A stretch of DNA of 64,000 nt, taken from assembly GCA_020845495.1 (NCBI GenBank), contig JADLFM010000166.1, positions 62,001 through 126,000 of the forward strand, written 5' to 3'. The position numbers and the translations under genes are program-made. A model generated the notes under the pieces. That model had not been told where the DNA came from and ran no database searches. It worked only from the letters and a program-made list of their open reading frames with translations. This stretch comes from Chloroflexota bacterium (lineage in GTDB: Bacteria; Chloroflexota; UBA6077; JACCZL01). This document shows, piece after piece, positions 8,134 to 16,882 of this stretch; position 1 is the first letter of the stretch; each line of letters starts with the position of its first letter.

Positions 8134-9159
8134 TCAGTCCGGATCGGCGTAGTCTCCCTCGGGGATGACGACCTCCCGACCCAGCCGGCCGGACTCCTCC
8201 ACGGCCAGCATCACGGCCACGATGTGCCGTGCCCACGCCATTGGAACCGCCAGCGGTGCGCCGGTCGTGAGGCTATCGATCATCCGGCGGAGCTCGACGA
8301 CGAACGGGTTGTTCCGCTCGACCGGCTCAGGGACGTAGACGCCGTCCCGCGCGATCTGGAGCCGGCTGGCGTAGGAGTCGAACTCGAGCATGCCGGCGGT
8401 CAGCACGATCTCGACACCGCATCGATCGACGCCGTTGCCGTTCTGGAAGCCAGCGTGGAAGAGCGTCGCCATCAGCCCGTTCTTCAACTGAAGGTAGGCG
8501 ATTGACGCATCGTCAGCTGGGAGGTGGTGGATCGGATTGCCGACCCAGCCCTTCACGGCCGTGACCCCGCTCCCGAGCACCCAGCAGACGCGGTCGATCA
8601 TGTGAGCGCCGTTCATGAGCCACATGCCACCGCCACGCGACCGATCCAGGAACCAGGGCGGGCGGGTGTCCGCGCCGAGCGCTTTCGTCCAGGTGTCACG
8701 AGCCATGACCGGCTCGCCAAAGCGGCCCGAGCGAATCAGGTCGCGCGTCGCCACGGTGGCGGTGAAGAAGCGCTGGGAGTGGCCAACGAAGATCTTGACA
8801 TCGTTGCGCTCGGCCGCCTCGATCATGCGGTCGCACTCGTCGAGCGTGTTGGCCATCGGTTTCTCGACGAAGACATGCTTGCCGGCCTCGAGCGCGTCGA
8901 GGGCAACCGGGCAGTGCAGGTCATTCGGTAGACCCAGCATCACGACCGCAACGTCCGCGCGCTTCAGGAGGTCGCGGTAATCTGCGACGACTTCGCAGCC
9001 ATACTGCTCGGCCACGCGCTCGGCGCGAGCAGTGTCCGGATCGGCAATAGCGGTCAGGTGAGTACGCTCGTCATTCTGGACGGCAAGCGCATGCTGGGGA
9101 GCCACTCGGCTCGCCCCGATGATCCCGACGCCGAGAGTCGCGGTCTGTTTCGTTCCCAT
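8134..9159 (-). CDS. Gfo/Idh/MocA-family oxidoreductase
   Basis: A 341-residue NAD(P)-dependent dehydrogenase. The N-terminal Rossmann fold begins LGVGIIGASRVAPQHALAVQ and continues through VVMLGLPNDLHCPVALDALEAGKHVFVEKPMANT, where EKP is the family's signature lysine motif. The C-terminal alpha/beta domain has MNGAHMIDRVCWVLG, with the expected His in the active-site region. ATG at 9159 overlaps the stop of the upstream dehydrogenase (TGATG), giving a two-gene operon. Substrates of this family are sugars, inositols or related polyols. The neighbours (Ldh_2, FdrA-like, DUF1116) hint at a ureide or carboxylate catabolic island, but the specific reaction is unknown. Confidence 0.88.
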   Translation of the reverse strand: MGTKQTATLGVGIIGASRVAPQHALAVQNDERTHLTAIADPDTARAERVAEQYGCEVVADYRDLLKRADVAVVMLGLPNDLHCPVALDALEAGKHVFVEKPMANTLDECDRMIEAAERNDVKIFVGHSQRFFTATVATRDLIRSGRFGEPVMARDTWTKALGADTRPPWFLDRSRGGGMWLMNGAHMIDRVCWVLGSGVTAVKGWVGNPIHHLPADDASIAYLQLKNGLMATLFHAGFQNGNGVDRCGVEIVLTAGMLEFDSYASRLQIARDGVYVPEPVERNNPFVVELRRMIDSLTTGAPLAVPMAWARHIVAVMLAVEESGRLGREVVIPEGDYADPD

Positions 9160-10247
9160 CACTGCACCTGCACCCCGGTGATCTCGGTCGCGCGAGCGAG
9201 CTGGTCGGCAAGCTCTGGCGTCACCGTGACGCCTTCGGAGCGTCGCGCCCGCTCGGCCGCGAATTCACGCTCGCCGGGCAACAGAATGTCGCTGACGCCT
9301 TCGGCCCGCTCGCTCATCTTCATGGTTTCGATCAGCGCATCCACCCGCGAAGCGTACTCCTCGAAAGGCATAAAGCGCGCGATGTCCAGCGCCATGAAGA
9401 AGTGCCCGGTGCCTGCGCCGCCGACATCATGTGCCGGGTAGCGCTTCGTCTCGACCTGTCCGACCGTGAACCCCATGTTCTCGAGGGCCGGCCCGAGCGC
9501 CGCGCCGGACAGGACGGCCGTCAGCAGTTCGACGATCACCGAGAGGCCGTAGCCCTTGTAGCCGCCGATCGGCAGCAGCGAGCCGTTCAGCGCGGCGTTC
9601 GGATCATTCGTAGGACCGCCTCGGGCATCCTGTGCCCAGCCGTCCGGGAGCGGCTGCCCGCGCAGTGCAGCGAGCTTGATCCAGCCCCGCGCCACCATCG
9701 TCTGCGCCATGTCGAGCACGATCGGCAACTCGCTGCCGGCCGGCGAGGCAACGGCGAGCGGATTGTTGCCGATCAATGGGGTCACGCCACCGGTCGGCGC
9801 CATCGCCACCGCGCCGTTCGTCATCGCGATCCCGATCATCCGGTGGGGCAGCGCCAGCATCGCCCAGTAGGCGCCCGCGCCGAAATGGTTGCTGTTCCGC
9901 ACTGTCACCGCTGCGATGCCGCTGGTGCGCGCACGGGCGATGGCAAGGTCCATCGCCATCTTCGAGGCGACCTGTCCCATCGCGCGGCGACCGTCGACGA
10001 GCGCGACGGCCGGTCCCTCGGCGACCATGGCAGGACGCGAGCGCGGCTCGACCACGCCATCACGGAGGTTCTGGAGGTAGGCGGGCAGACGGATCAGGCC
10101 ATGCGAGGTGACGCCCCGCACCTCGGCGGCGATGAGCGTATCGGCCACGAGCGCCGCATCCGCCGCGTTCATGCCGACCGCCTCGAAACAGCGCCGGGCA
10201 AAATCCTCCAGCGTCGAGACCGGCTGGCGTGCCGGAGCCTGAGCCAT
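9159..10247 (-). CDS. Ldh_2-family malate/lactate/ureidoglycolate-type dehydrogenase
   Basis: A 362-residue NAD(P)-dependent 2-hydroxyacid dehydrogenase of the non-Rossmann Ldh_2 family, which includes malate, sulfolactate and ureidoglycolate (AllD) dehydrogenases. Visible signatures: AAEVRGVTSHGLIRLPAYLQ near the N-terminus, VRNSNHFGAGAYWAMLA, IGNNPLAVASPAG, and GGYKGYGLSVIVELLTAVLSGA. The catalytic His lies in the early SHG or NHFG segments. ATG at 10247 has GAGGAG upstream. The gene is divergent from the fdrA-like gene and in one operon with a Gfo/Idh/MocA protein. In E. coli allD lies beside fdrA-allG-allH, so an AllD-like role is attractive but unproven. Confidence 0.88.
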   Translation of the reverse strand: MAQAPARQPVSTLEDFARRCFEAVGMNAADAALVADTLIAAEVRGVTSHGLIRLPAYLQNLRDGVVEPRSRPAMVAEGPAVALVDGRRAMGQVASKMAMDLAIARARTSGIAAVTVRNSNHFGAGAYWAMLALPHRMIGIAMTNGAVAMAPTGGVTPLIGNNPLAVASPAGSELPIVLDMAQTMVARGWIKLAALRGQPLPDGWAQDARGGPTNDPNAALNGSLLPIGGYKGYGLSVIVELLTAVLSGAALGPALENMGFTVGQVETKRYPAHDVGGAGTGHFFMALDIARFMPFEEYASRVDALIETMKMSERAEGVSDILLPGEREFAAERARRSEGVTVTPELADQLARATEITGVQVQ

Positions 10248-10455
10248 GCTGCTCCTCCTCGTGCCGAGCACCTGCGCGAACTGTGCCGGATTGTACCCCC
10301 GCTCGTGCGTGCCCGAGCCGGCATGCTATCGTCGGCGCGGGCAACGGTGAGCCCGCTCGCACGAGCACTGGTCAACCGAGCGTCGGTCGCGCCGTCGGGA
10401 CGCTCGCCCTCGCGTCCCGTACCCGTCTCTGGATTCCCCCTGTCGTGAGGTACTC

Positions 10456-12060
10456 GTGCCCGTCGCTGGTCTGGTCAAGACGCAAACCTACCGTGATTCC
10501 GTAGCGCTGATGGTCCTGTCAACGTCGCTCGGCGCGCTGCCCGGGGTGCGGCAGGCATCGGTGATGATGGGCACCCCGGCCAACAAGGCCATTCTCGCGG
10601 CGACCGGTCTGGCGTCCGAGAGTCTGACGGGGGCCGGTCCGAACGATCTGTGCATTGCCGTCGACGCGGAGGATGCGGGCGCACTCGAAGCAGCCCTCAC
10701 CGCCGCCGAGGCGGGATTGGCGCGGGGCGGCAGCACGACGACCTCAGCGAGTGATGGGCGTGGCACGCCGAGCATCGAGCCAAGGACGCTGGAAGCGGCC
10801 CTGCGGGTCCGCCCGGATGCCACGCTCGCCGTGATCTCCGTGCCCGGCGACTACGCAGCGACGGAGGCTCGACGCGCGCTGAGCCTTGGCCTACACGTCT
10901 TCTTGTTCAGCGACAACGTTGCTCTCAGCGACGAGATTGACCTCAAGCGGATCGCCGAGGAGCGTGGCCTGCTGGTGATGGGGCCGGACTGCGGGACGGC
11001 GCTCATCGGCGGGGTTCCGCTTGGGTTCACCAACGCCGTGCGCGCGGGCAGTATCGGCGTGGTTGGAGCCTCGGGGACGGGGATCCAGGAGGTCACGAGC
11101 CTGATTCATCGCTTAGGCGGCGGGGTCTCGCACGCCCTTGGCACAGGCGGACGCGATCTTGTGGCCGAGGTTGGAGGGCGAACGTTCCTCGCCGCACTCT
11201 CCGCGCTCGCGTCCGACGAGACCACGCAGATCGTCGTCGCCATTGCCAAGCTGGGTGACCCGGCGGTCGAGGCCCGGGTCGTCGAAGCGCTGGCCGCGTG
11301 CGGCAAGCCAGCCGTCGTCTACTTCCTGGGCGCTCCGTCGTCGGGCGATGCGGGGCAGCCGAGGGGCCATGACGCCGGCCGACGTGGTGCGGGCCAACTG
11401 GTGTGGGCGTCGGATCTGGAGCACGTCGCCGAGTGCGCGGTTGCGCTGGAACGTGATGCGGCGCCTCCCGCCTACCCGACGCGTGAAGGCGTGCGGGTGC
11501 TGGCCGACCGCATCCTCGCTGATCTCGGACCGCACCAACGTCACATCCGCGGACTGTTCGCCGGCGGAACGCTCGCACAGGAATCGGCCGTCGCCATTGC
11601 AAGGGCACTGGGTGCCTCCGAGCGCGACCTGCATGGGTCGGAACCGGGCGAGGTACTGGCGTTCGACGGCCATCGGATCCTCGACCTGGGCGACGACGCC
11701 TACACCCGAGGCCGCCCGCACCCGCTCATCGATCCGCGCGTCCGCAACGCCGAACTACTTGCCCAGGCGGCGAGCGGCGAGGTCGCGCTGGTGCTGCTCG
11801 ATGTGATCCTCGGCTCAGGCGTCCACCCCGACCCGGCCGCGGCGCTCCTGCCGGCCGTTGCGCAGGCACGCGCGGCTGCCAGGATGGCAGGTGCCACGCT
11901 TCACGTCCTGGCGTCGGTGTGTGGCACCGACGCCGACCCGCAGGGCTATACGCGCCAACGGGCGGCGCTTGAAGCCGGCGGTGTGCTGGTCGCCCGCTCG
12001 AGCTCGGAGGCAGCGGCGGTCGCGGCGCGGGTAGCTCAGGCGTTGGGGGCGCTGTCATGA
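10456..12060 (+). CDS. fdrA: FdrA-like protein (succinyl-CoA synthetase fold)
   Basis: A 534-residue member of the FdrA/YahF group. The N-terminal part begins with VKTQTYRDSVALMVLST and VRQASVMMGTPANKAIL, which are typical. The central CoA-ligase-like domain has VMGPDCGTALIGGVPLGFTN and GSIGVVGASGTGIQEVTSLIHRLGGG. E. coli FdrA is part of the oxamate carbamoyltransferase that cleaves oxalurate in anaerobic allantoin use, together with AllG and AllH. The gene starts with GTG at 10456 and overlaps the downstream DUF1116 gene by four bases (ATGA), as expected for subunits of one enzyme. The third subunit and a carbamate kinase are not in the window. Confidence 0.82.
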   Translation: MPVAGLVKTQTYRDSVALMVLSTSLGALPGVRQASVMMGTPANKAILAATGLASESLTGAGPNDLCIAVDAEDAGALEAALTAAEAGLARGGSTTTSASDGRGTPSIEPRTLEAALRVRPDATLAVISVPGDYAATEARRALSLGLHVFLFSDNVALSDEIDLKRIAEERGLLVMGPDCGTALIGGVPLGFTNAVRAGSIGVVGASGTGIQEVTSLIHRLGGGVSHALGTGGRDLVAEVGGRTFLAALSALASDETTQIVVAIAKLGDPAVEARVVEALAACGKPAVVYFLGAPSSGDAGQPRGHDAGRRGAGQLVWASDLEHVAECAVALERDAAPPAYPTREGVRVLADRILADLGPHQRHIRGLFAGGTLAQESAVAIARALGASERDLHGSEPGEVLAFDGHRILDLGDDAYTRGRPHPLIDPRVRNAELLAQAASGEVALVLLDVILGSGVHPDPAAALLPAVAQARAAARMAGATLHVLASVCGTDADPQGYTRQRAALEAGGVLVARSSSEAAAVAARVAQALGALS

Positions 12061-13595
12061 CTGACGAGGCTCGGACAAGCGACACGATGCACGGCGACCC
12101 GACGGACAGCGCGAGCCGGAGGGCGTTCGCACAGGGCATGGACACGGCGTCAGTCAACCAGCGTGGGCGCACATCCGGCATTCCAGCACTGCTGACGGAT
12201 GGGCCGCGCGCCGTCAACATCGGTGTCGAACTGTTCGCCGAGGCACTCCGGGCGCACGATCCGGCTGCGGTCTCCGTCGACTGGCGCCCGCCGAGTGGCG
12301 GAGCTACTGTAGCCGCGGCGCTCGCGCGGTTATCGGAGCCGGCGCGGGCCGCCCGGATCGCGGCAGCAAACGAGCGGGTTGTCGAGCGACTGATCGGTGC
12401 CAGGCCGCATCTGGTCGACGTCCGCCGGGCCTCGGACGTGGTACCGGTTCTGCGCGACCGGGTGCTACTCCACGCCGGACCGCCGCTGGTCTGGGACGAG
12501 ATGACCGGCCCGATGCAGGGCGCAGCGGTGGGCGCGGTGTTGTTCGAGGGCTGGGCCGAGACGTCGGACGCCGCGACGCGACTCCTCGAACGGGGTGAGA
12601 TCAGCTTCCTGCCCTGTCACACGGCCGGCGGGGTCGGGCCGATGGGGGGCATCACCTCGGGCAGCATGCCGCTCTTGATCGTCGAGGACCACGTCTGGGG
12701 TGGGCAAGCGTTCTGCAATTTCAACGAGGGGATCGGGCGAGTGCTCCGTTTCGGTGCGAACGGACCGGAGGTGCTGGACCGATTGCGCTGGCTGCGGGAT
12801 GTAGCCGGACCCGCTCTCTCAGCGGCGCTGCGGCTCGGCTCCGGCGTCGATCTCCGCACCATTATGAGCCGCGCCCTGACCATGGGCGACGAGATGCACC
12901 AGCGCAACATCGCGGCCACGCTGCTCCTGCTGCGGGAGACGGCGCCGCTGCTTGCCCGCACGGATCTCGCGCCGGGCAGGCTAGCCGAGGTGATGGCCTT
13001 CATCGGGCAGACCGATCAATTCTTCCTGAACGTCGCGATGGCGGCCTGCAAGGCTATTGCCGACGCCGGGCACGCTGCCGGCGAGGGGAGCAGCATCGTC
13101 ACGGCACTGGCCCGAAATGGCGTGCGGTTCGGGGTGCGAATGGGCTCAACCGGCGACCGCTGGTTCACGGCGCCGGTCAATACGCCGACCGGGTTGTACT
13201 TCGGGGGCTATACAGCGGCCGATGGGAACCCGGACATCGGCGACTCGGCAATCACCGAGACGATCGGGCTGGGCGGCATGGCGATGGCAGCGGCCCCGGC
13301 GGTGGTGCCGTACGTGGGAGCCGGCGGTTTCGGCGACGCGCTCCGGATCACCCGCGAGATGCAGCAGATCGCGCTGGCCGAGAATCCAGACTTCGCACTG
13401 CCGACGCTCGACTTTGCCGGCGTCCCGACCGGAATCGACGTTCGCCTCGTGGCCCGGACGGGGATCGTGCCCATCATTAACACCGGGATCGCCCACCGTG
13501 AGGCCGGCATTGGGCAGGTTGGCGCGGGAACGGTGCTGGCCCCTCTGGCGTGCTTCGAGCAGGCGGTCGTCGCACTCGCCGAGGTGGTGCCATAG
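12057..13595 (+). CDS. DUF1116 protein, AllG/YlbE-like partner of FdrA
   Basis: A 512-residue protein matching the DUF1116 family (E. coli YlbE/AllG and YahG). Typical segments: VNIGVELFAEALRA, VVWDEM-like VWDEMTGPMQGAAVGA, FLPCHTAGGVGPMGGITS, and VRMGSTGDRWFTAPVNTP. The C-terminus holds GIAHREAGIGQVGAG, also characteristic. Its start codon overlaps the fdrA stop (ATGA), indicating coupled synthesis. In E. coli the FdrA-AllG-AllH complex transfers a carbamoyl group from oxalurate to phosphate. The function here is inferred by context. The N-terminal 30 residues are low in conserved character, so an internal start (for example the Met in GMDTASVNQR) is possible. Confidence 0.82.
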   Translation: MTDEARTSDTMHGDPTDSASRRAFAQGMDTASVNQRGRTSGIPALLTDGPRAVNIGVELFAEALRAHDPAAVSVDWRPPSGGATVAAALARLSEPARAARIAAANERVVERLIGARPHLVDVRRASDVVPVLRDRVLLHAGPPLVWDEMTGPMQGAAVGAVLFEGWAETSDAATRLLERGEISFLPCHTAGGVGPMGGITSGSMPLLIVEDHVWGGQAFCNFNEGIGRVLRFGANGPEVLDRLRWLRDVAGPALSAALRLGSGVDLRTIMSRALTMGDEMHQRNIAATLLLLRETAPLLARTDLAPGRLAEVMAFIGQTDQFFLNVAMAACKAIADAGHAAGEGSSIVTALARNGVRFGVRMGSTGDRWFTAPVNTPTGLYFGGYTAADGNPDIGDSAITETIGLGGMAMAAAPAVVPYVGAGGFGDALRITREMQQIALAENPDFALPTLDFAGVPTGIDVRLVARTGIVPIINTGIAHREAGIGQVGAGTVLAPLACFEQAVVALAEVVP

Positions 13596-13896
13596 ACGGC
13601 CCTCGAGTTGGGCGCGTGCCCGAAATGCTCCCACTGCTGCGCCAGGCGTCGACCGCGCGGTGCGCGGGCATACAAGGCGTTCGCGCGAACGCAGCGGGAT
13701 GGTGCAGGCCGTCCGAGGGTGCGTGGAGTGCGGGCCGCGACGCATGACATCGGTGTCAGGAACTCACACGTAGGTGCTGATGCCGTCCTGAGAGCCTTCC
13801 GCACGCGGATCGTTCAGCCTCCACCCGTGGTGAATGGTGTGCGGCGTCGAGCCGGGCGTGTGTATGCTCTTCGAGAGCCCGCCTGAGGAGTCGCGA
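13596..13896. other. Intergenic interval, nothing recognised
   Basis: About 300 bp between the DUF1116 gene and the lipoprotein gene. No open frame with a plausible protein, no strong hairpin and no clear promoter hexamers were seen. It must carry the lipoprotein promoter. Confidence 0.4.
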
Positions 13897-14790
13897 TTGT
13901 CTGGCCGCTGGTTCGTCGTCATTCTGTTCGCGCTACTGCTCGCGACCGCCTGTAGCGGCCAGTCGGCCTCGAACTCATCGTCTCCGCCCCTGGTGGTCAG
14001 CCAGCCTGCGGGCTCCCCGACCGGGCCTACCCCAACGGCGATGATTGCTGAGCCGGCTCCGCCTGCGACCATGACCCCACTCGCATCGCCCGATGCTCTG
14101 ACCAGCCCAGGTCCGCTGGCCTCACCGCCCGCCGCGGCCAGCCCGGCGGCGTCTCCGGTCGCAAGTGCGAGCCCCGCCGCTTCACCGGCCGGCGCCAGCC
14201 CAACGGCCAGTCCAGGCGCCAGCGCGAGCCCGGTTGCCGCCCAGCCGCCACTGAGCGGCCCCCGATATCGCGTGGTCGCCGAGCAGTCCGAGGCGTCGTA
14301 TCAGGCCCGCGAGAAGTTCGTCGATCGCCCGCTGCCGTCCGAGGCGATCGGCCGGACCCGCGACCTGGCCGGCGACATCCAGTTGGAGCGTGACGGCATC
14401 CTGCGCGGTCTCGTGCTCCAGATGCGCGTCGATCTGCGCACGCTGACGAGCGACCAACCGCGCCGCGACAACTTCATTCGCCAGAACACGCTCCAAACCG
14501 ATCAGTTCCCCTACGCTGAGTTCCGCGCGCTCGGCCTGGTGGGACCAATGGAGTATCAGCCCGGCGACGATGTCGAGATCCAGATTCCGGGGACGATGAC
14601 GATCAAGGGCCGCGAGTATCCGCTCGTCTGGGACGCGCGTGCCCGCCTCGACGGCGACACGTTGATCGGCACGGCGACAACCCGCGTCAAGCTGTCCAGC
14701 GTTGGGCTGGAGCCGCCGCGACTGGCGATCCTGAGCGTCGAGGACGAGATGACCTGGGCGATCCAGTTCGTCGCCGCGCGAGTGCCCTGA
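13897..14790 (+). CDS. YceI-like domain lipoprotein
   Basis: A secreted lipoprotein of about 297 residues. TTG at 13897 is chosen because GAGGAG lies 6 nt upstream and the resulting N-terminus is a clean lipoprotein signal: a short charged start, FVVILFALLL, then the lipobox LATAC. Earlier in-frame GTG/ATG codons would add an implausible extension. Residues about 25-130 are a Pro/Ala/Ser-rich tether. The C-terminal domain (about 130-297) is YceI-like: YRVVAEQSEASYQAREKF, MRVDLRTLTSDQPRRDNFIR, FPYAEFRA and GTMTIKGREYPLVWDARARL. YceI domains form a lipocalin-like barrel that binds isoprenoid-type lipids. The gene stands alone. Confidence 0.85.
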   Translation: MSGRWFVVILFALLLATACSGQSASNSSSPPLVVSQPAGSPTGPTPTAMIAEPAPPATMTPLASPDALTSPGPLASPPAAASPAASPVASASPAASPAGASPTASPGASASPVAAQPPLSGPRYRVVAEQSEASYQAREKFVDRPLPSEAIGRTRDLAGDIQLERDGILRGLVLQMRVDLRTLTSDQPRRDNFIRQNTLQTDQFPYAEFRALGLVGPMEYQPGDDVEIQIPGTMTIKGREYPLVWDARARLDGDTLIGTATTRVKLSSVGLEPPRLAILSVEDEMTWAIQFVAARVP

Positions 14791-14859
14791 CGTCTCAGCG
14801 TGCGCCACCCAGTTCCATCCGGTCGGCACTCATGACGTACCCGCGGCTGCCGCCACGGA

Positions 14860-15126
14860 TCAGCCGCCGGCGATGGTGGGCAACAGTTCGATGCGGTCAG
14901 CGGATCTGAGCGGCGTTCGGAGGCCGGCGATCCGGTCGTTGACGTGGACGATCAGATGCTGCCATAGGAACTCATCGGTCGGCGCGTCGGCAAGGCCGCC
15001 AATCCCGGCGTCGAATGCGCCGAGCGCGACGAGCAGATCGTGGACCGTCGCGCCGTCCGGCAGGTCGACCTCGATGGTGTCTCCGCCAAGGAGTTTGCGA
15101 AAGGGAGGGTAGGCCGTCACCCGCAC
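14860..15126 (-). CDS. MoaD/ThiS-like ubiquitin-fold sulfur-carrier protein
   Basis: An 88-residue beta-grasp protein. It begins VRVTAYPPFRKLLGGDTIEVDLPDGATVHDLL, has the HVNDRIAG core, and ends in the diagnostic ...LLPTIAGG, where the terminal Gly-Gly is adenylated and thiocarboxylated. Such carriers donate sulfur in molybdopterin, thiamine, tungsten-cofactor or amino-acid synthesis. GTG at 15126 has TGAGGT 6 nt upstream. No E1-like adenylyltransferase or pathway gene is adjacent: the neighbours are a lipoprotein on the other strand and a PP2C phosphatase. Its pathway cannot be assigned. Confidence 0.85.
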   Translation of the reverse strand: MRVTAYPPFRKLLGGDTIEVDLPDGATVHDLLVALGAFDAGIGGLADAPTDEFLWQHLIVHVNDRIAGLRTPLRSADRIELLPTIAGG

Positions 15127-15214
15127 CCGCTGACCTCAGCGGAACGAGCGGCGGATACCGGTCGAACGGCCCGGCTAGCGTGTCTGCACCGAGCGGTCCG
15201 GCTCGCCTTCGGCT

Positions 15215-16573
15215 TCACCCACTGAGCCCACTCAGCCGGTACACGACGTATCCAACAACCGCCCCAAGGATAAGCAGCGCGAGCAGGACGGTCAGCAGGT
15301 AGGCGCTGCCGCCGCGTCGCATAGCGCACGGTGTCACATGGGGCCGCACGCGCCTGGTATCGGCGTCGGGATCGACGGGGCTGGTCCTCGAGGGCGGTAC
15401 AGTCAGCCGTTGAGCCGCTGACTGCCCACTCGACGGCGCACCTGGACTCGGCGATGTCGCGGGTGGTGCAACGATCGGCCACGCGACGCCGGTGTACGGA
15501 CCGGCTGGGGCGGGCGGGCTGGCCGGCGGGGGCGGGCTGGCCGACGATGAGGGTGCCGACGATGAGGGTGCCGACGGCCGTGGCCCGGACGGGGGCCGCG
15601 GGGCAGCCGCCTGGTAGGGTGGAACTGCCGGCCGCTTGTGCGTGACCTCTTCATCCTCCGGAATGGGCGTACGAAGGGTCGTCTCATCGGGTGAGCGTAG
15701 GCCAGCCTCTGGCGGGTCGACGGAGGTCGGGGTTGGATCTTCGGATGAGAGCGCGTCGGCCGGCCCGGTGAGCGCCTCGTCATCGGCCTCAGCCCTGGCG
15801 ATCACGACCGAGATATTGTCTGGGCCGCCACGATCGTTCGCGAGTTGCACCAGCGCGGCCACCGCCTTGTGGGGTGGCATGCTAGTCGCGCACTCGGCCA
15901 TCTCCTCGTCGGTGACGAGGCCGTGGAGACCATCCGAACAGAGTAGGACGACCTTGCCGGCAGTCAGTGGCACGGCATAAATGTCGACCTCGACGTCTGG
16001 TCGCAGCCCGAGCGCTCGGGTGATGATGTTGCGGCGCGGATGGACGCGTGCCTCCTCGGGGGTTAGCAGGCCGGCCTCGACCTCCTCGGCGACCCACGAG
16101 TGGTCGCGGGTTACCTGACGGATCGCGCCGTCGTGGGCATCGATCAGGTAGCAGCGGCTGTCCCCGACGTGCCCGACAAGTACTTGCGAGGGCGTGAGCA
16201 CGGCGGCCGTAAGGGTGCTGCCCATGTGCTCACGGCCGGTCGCACCGCCGCCAGCCTCGTAGACCACCGCGTTCGCCCGGGATACCGCCGCTTCCAAGGC
16301 CGCATCGAGCGGCATGTCGTCCGCGTTGTAGTAGACGTCCCGAGCGGTCTTGACGGCCAGCGAACTGGCAATCTCGCCCTTGGCGTGCCCGCCCATGCCA
16401 TCCGCCACCGCGCAGAACAAGCCGCGCGTGCGAACACCCGCCACGTCGAGTGGCTCGCACAGGACGCTGTCTTCGTTCCCGGATCGGACTTGCCCGACGG
16501 AGGTTGCCTGGTCGACCTCGAATCGGAGGCGCGACCGCGCTTCACTCTCGCCCCAGGACGCGGGACTGCTCAC
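15215..16573 (-). CDS. PP2C-type serine/threonine phosphatase with C-terminal membrane anchor
   Basis: A 452-residue phosphatase. The PP2C catalytic domain covers about residues 15-265. Metal-binding motifs are visible in order: VRSGNEDS, VADGMGGHAKGE, GSTLTAAVL, VGHVGDSRCYLI, LCSDGLHGLVTDEE and GGPDNISVVIA. A long Pro/Ser-rich linker (about 290-415) leads to one hydrophobic segment near the C-terminus (YLLTVLLALLILGAVVGYVVY), so the catalytic domain should face the cytoplasm on a membrane anchor. In many bacteria such phosphatases oppose a PASTA/Hanks-type kinase, but no kinase gene is in the window. The substrate is unknown. Confidence 0.93.
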   Translation of the reverse strand: MSSPASWGESEARSRLRFEVDQATSVGQVRSGNEDSVLCEPLDVAGVRTRGLFCAVADGMGGHAKGEIASSLAVKTARDVYYNADDMPLDAALEAAVSRANAVVYEAGGGATGREHMGSTLTAAVLTPSQVLVGHVGDSRCYLIDAHDGAIRQVTRDHSWVAEEVEAGLLTPEEARVHPRRNIITRALGLRPDVEVDIYAVPLTAGKVVLLCSDGLHGLVTDEEMAECATSMPPHKAVAALVQLANDRGGPDNISVVIARAEADDEALTGPADALSSEDPTPTSVDPPEAGLRSPDETTLRTPIPEDEEVTHKRPAVPPYQAAAPRPPSGPRPSAPSSSAPSSSASPPPPASPPAPAGPYTGVAWPIVAPPATSPSPGAPSSGQSAAQRLTVPPSRTSPVDPDADTRRVRPHVTPCAMRRGGSAYLLTVLLALLILGAVVGYVVYRLSGLSG

Positions 16574-16882
16574 CCGGGTTCTCCTCGGGAGCTCGTGGGC
16601 GGCTCACCCACGGCGTTCTCGCGAGTATAGGGTGGAGCGGCAGCCCACATCTAGGTTCAGCCAGTCTCAGCGCCGCCGTGTCTCGCCCTGACCTTTGCAT
16701 CGCTCGAGGCCATGCGCGGCCGGACATGCCTGCGGCATCCGAAGGGCGCATATCGCGAGCAATTGTTCCCGCCCTCCGGCGAATGCTATCCTTCGCCATT
16801 CCCTCTGTGCTCGTGCCCTGGGATAGCTATATCCCAAACGACCGCTCTTCGCATTCGTCGACACGCTGTGTGATGGCCTGCC
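16574..16882. other. Divergent intergenic region with a small palindrome
   Basis: This region lies between the PP2C gene (minus) and rho (plus). It contains TGGGATA-GCTA-TATCCCA (16819-16836), a perfect 7-bp inverted repeat about 50 bp before the rho start. That could be an operator or a leader hairpin for rho, whose expression is autoregulated in other bacteria. No small gene was seen. Confidence 0.45.
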
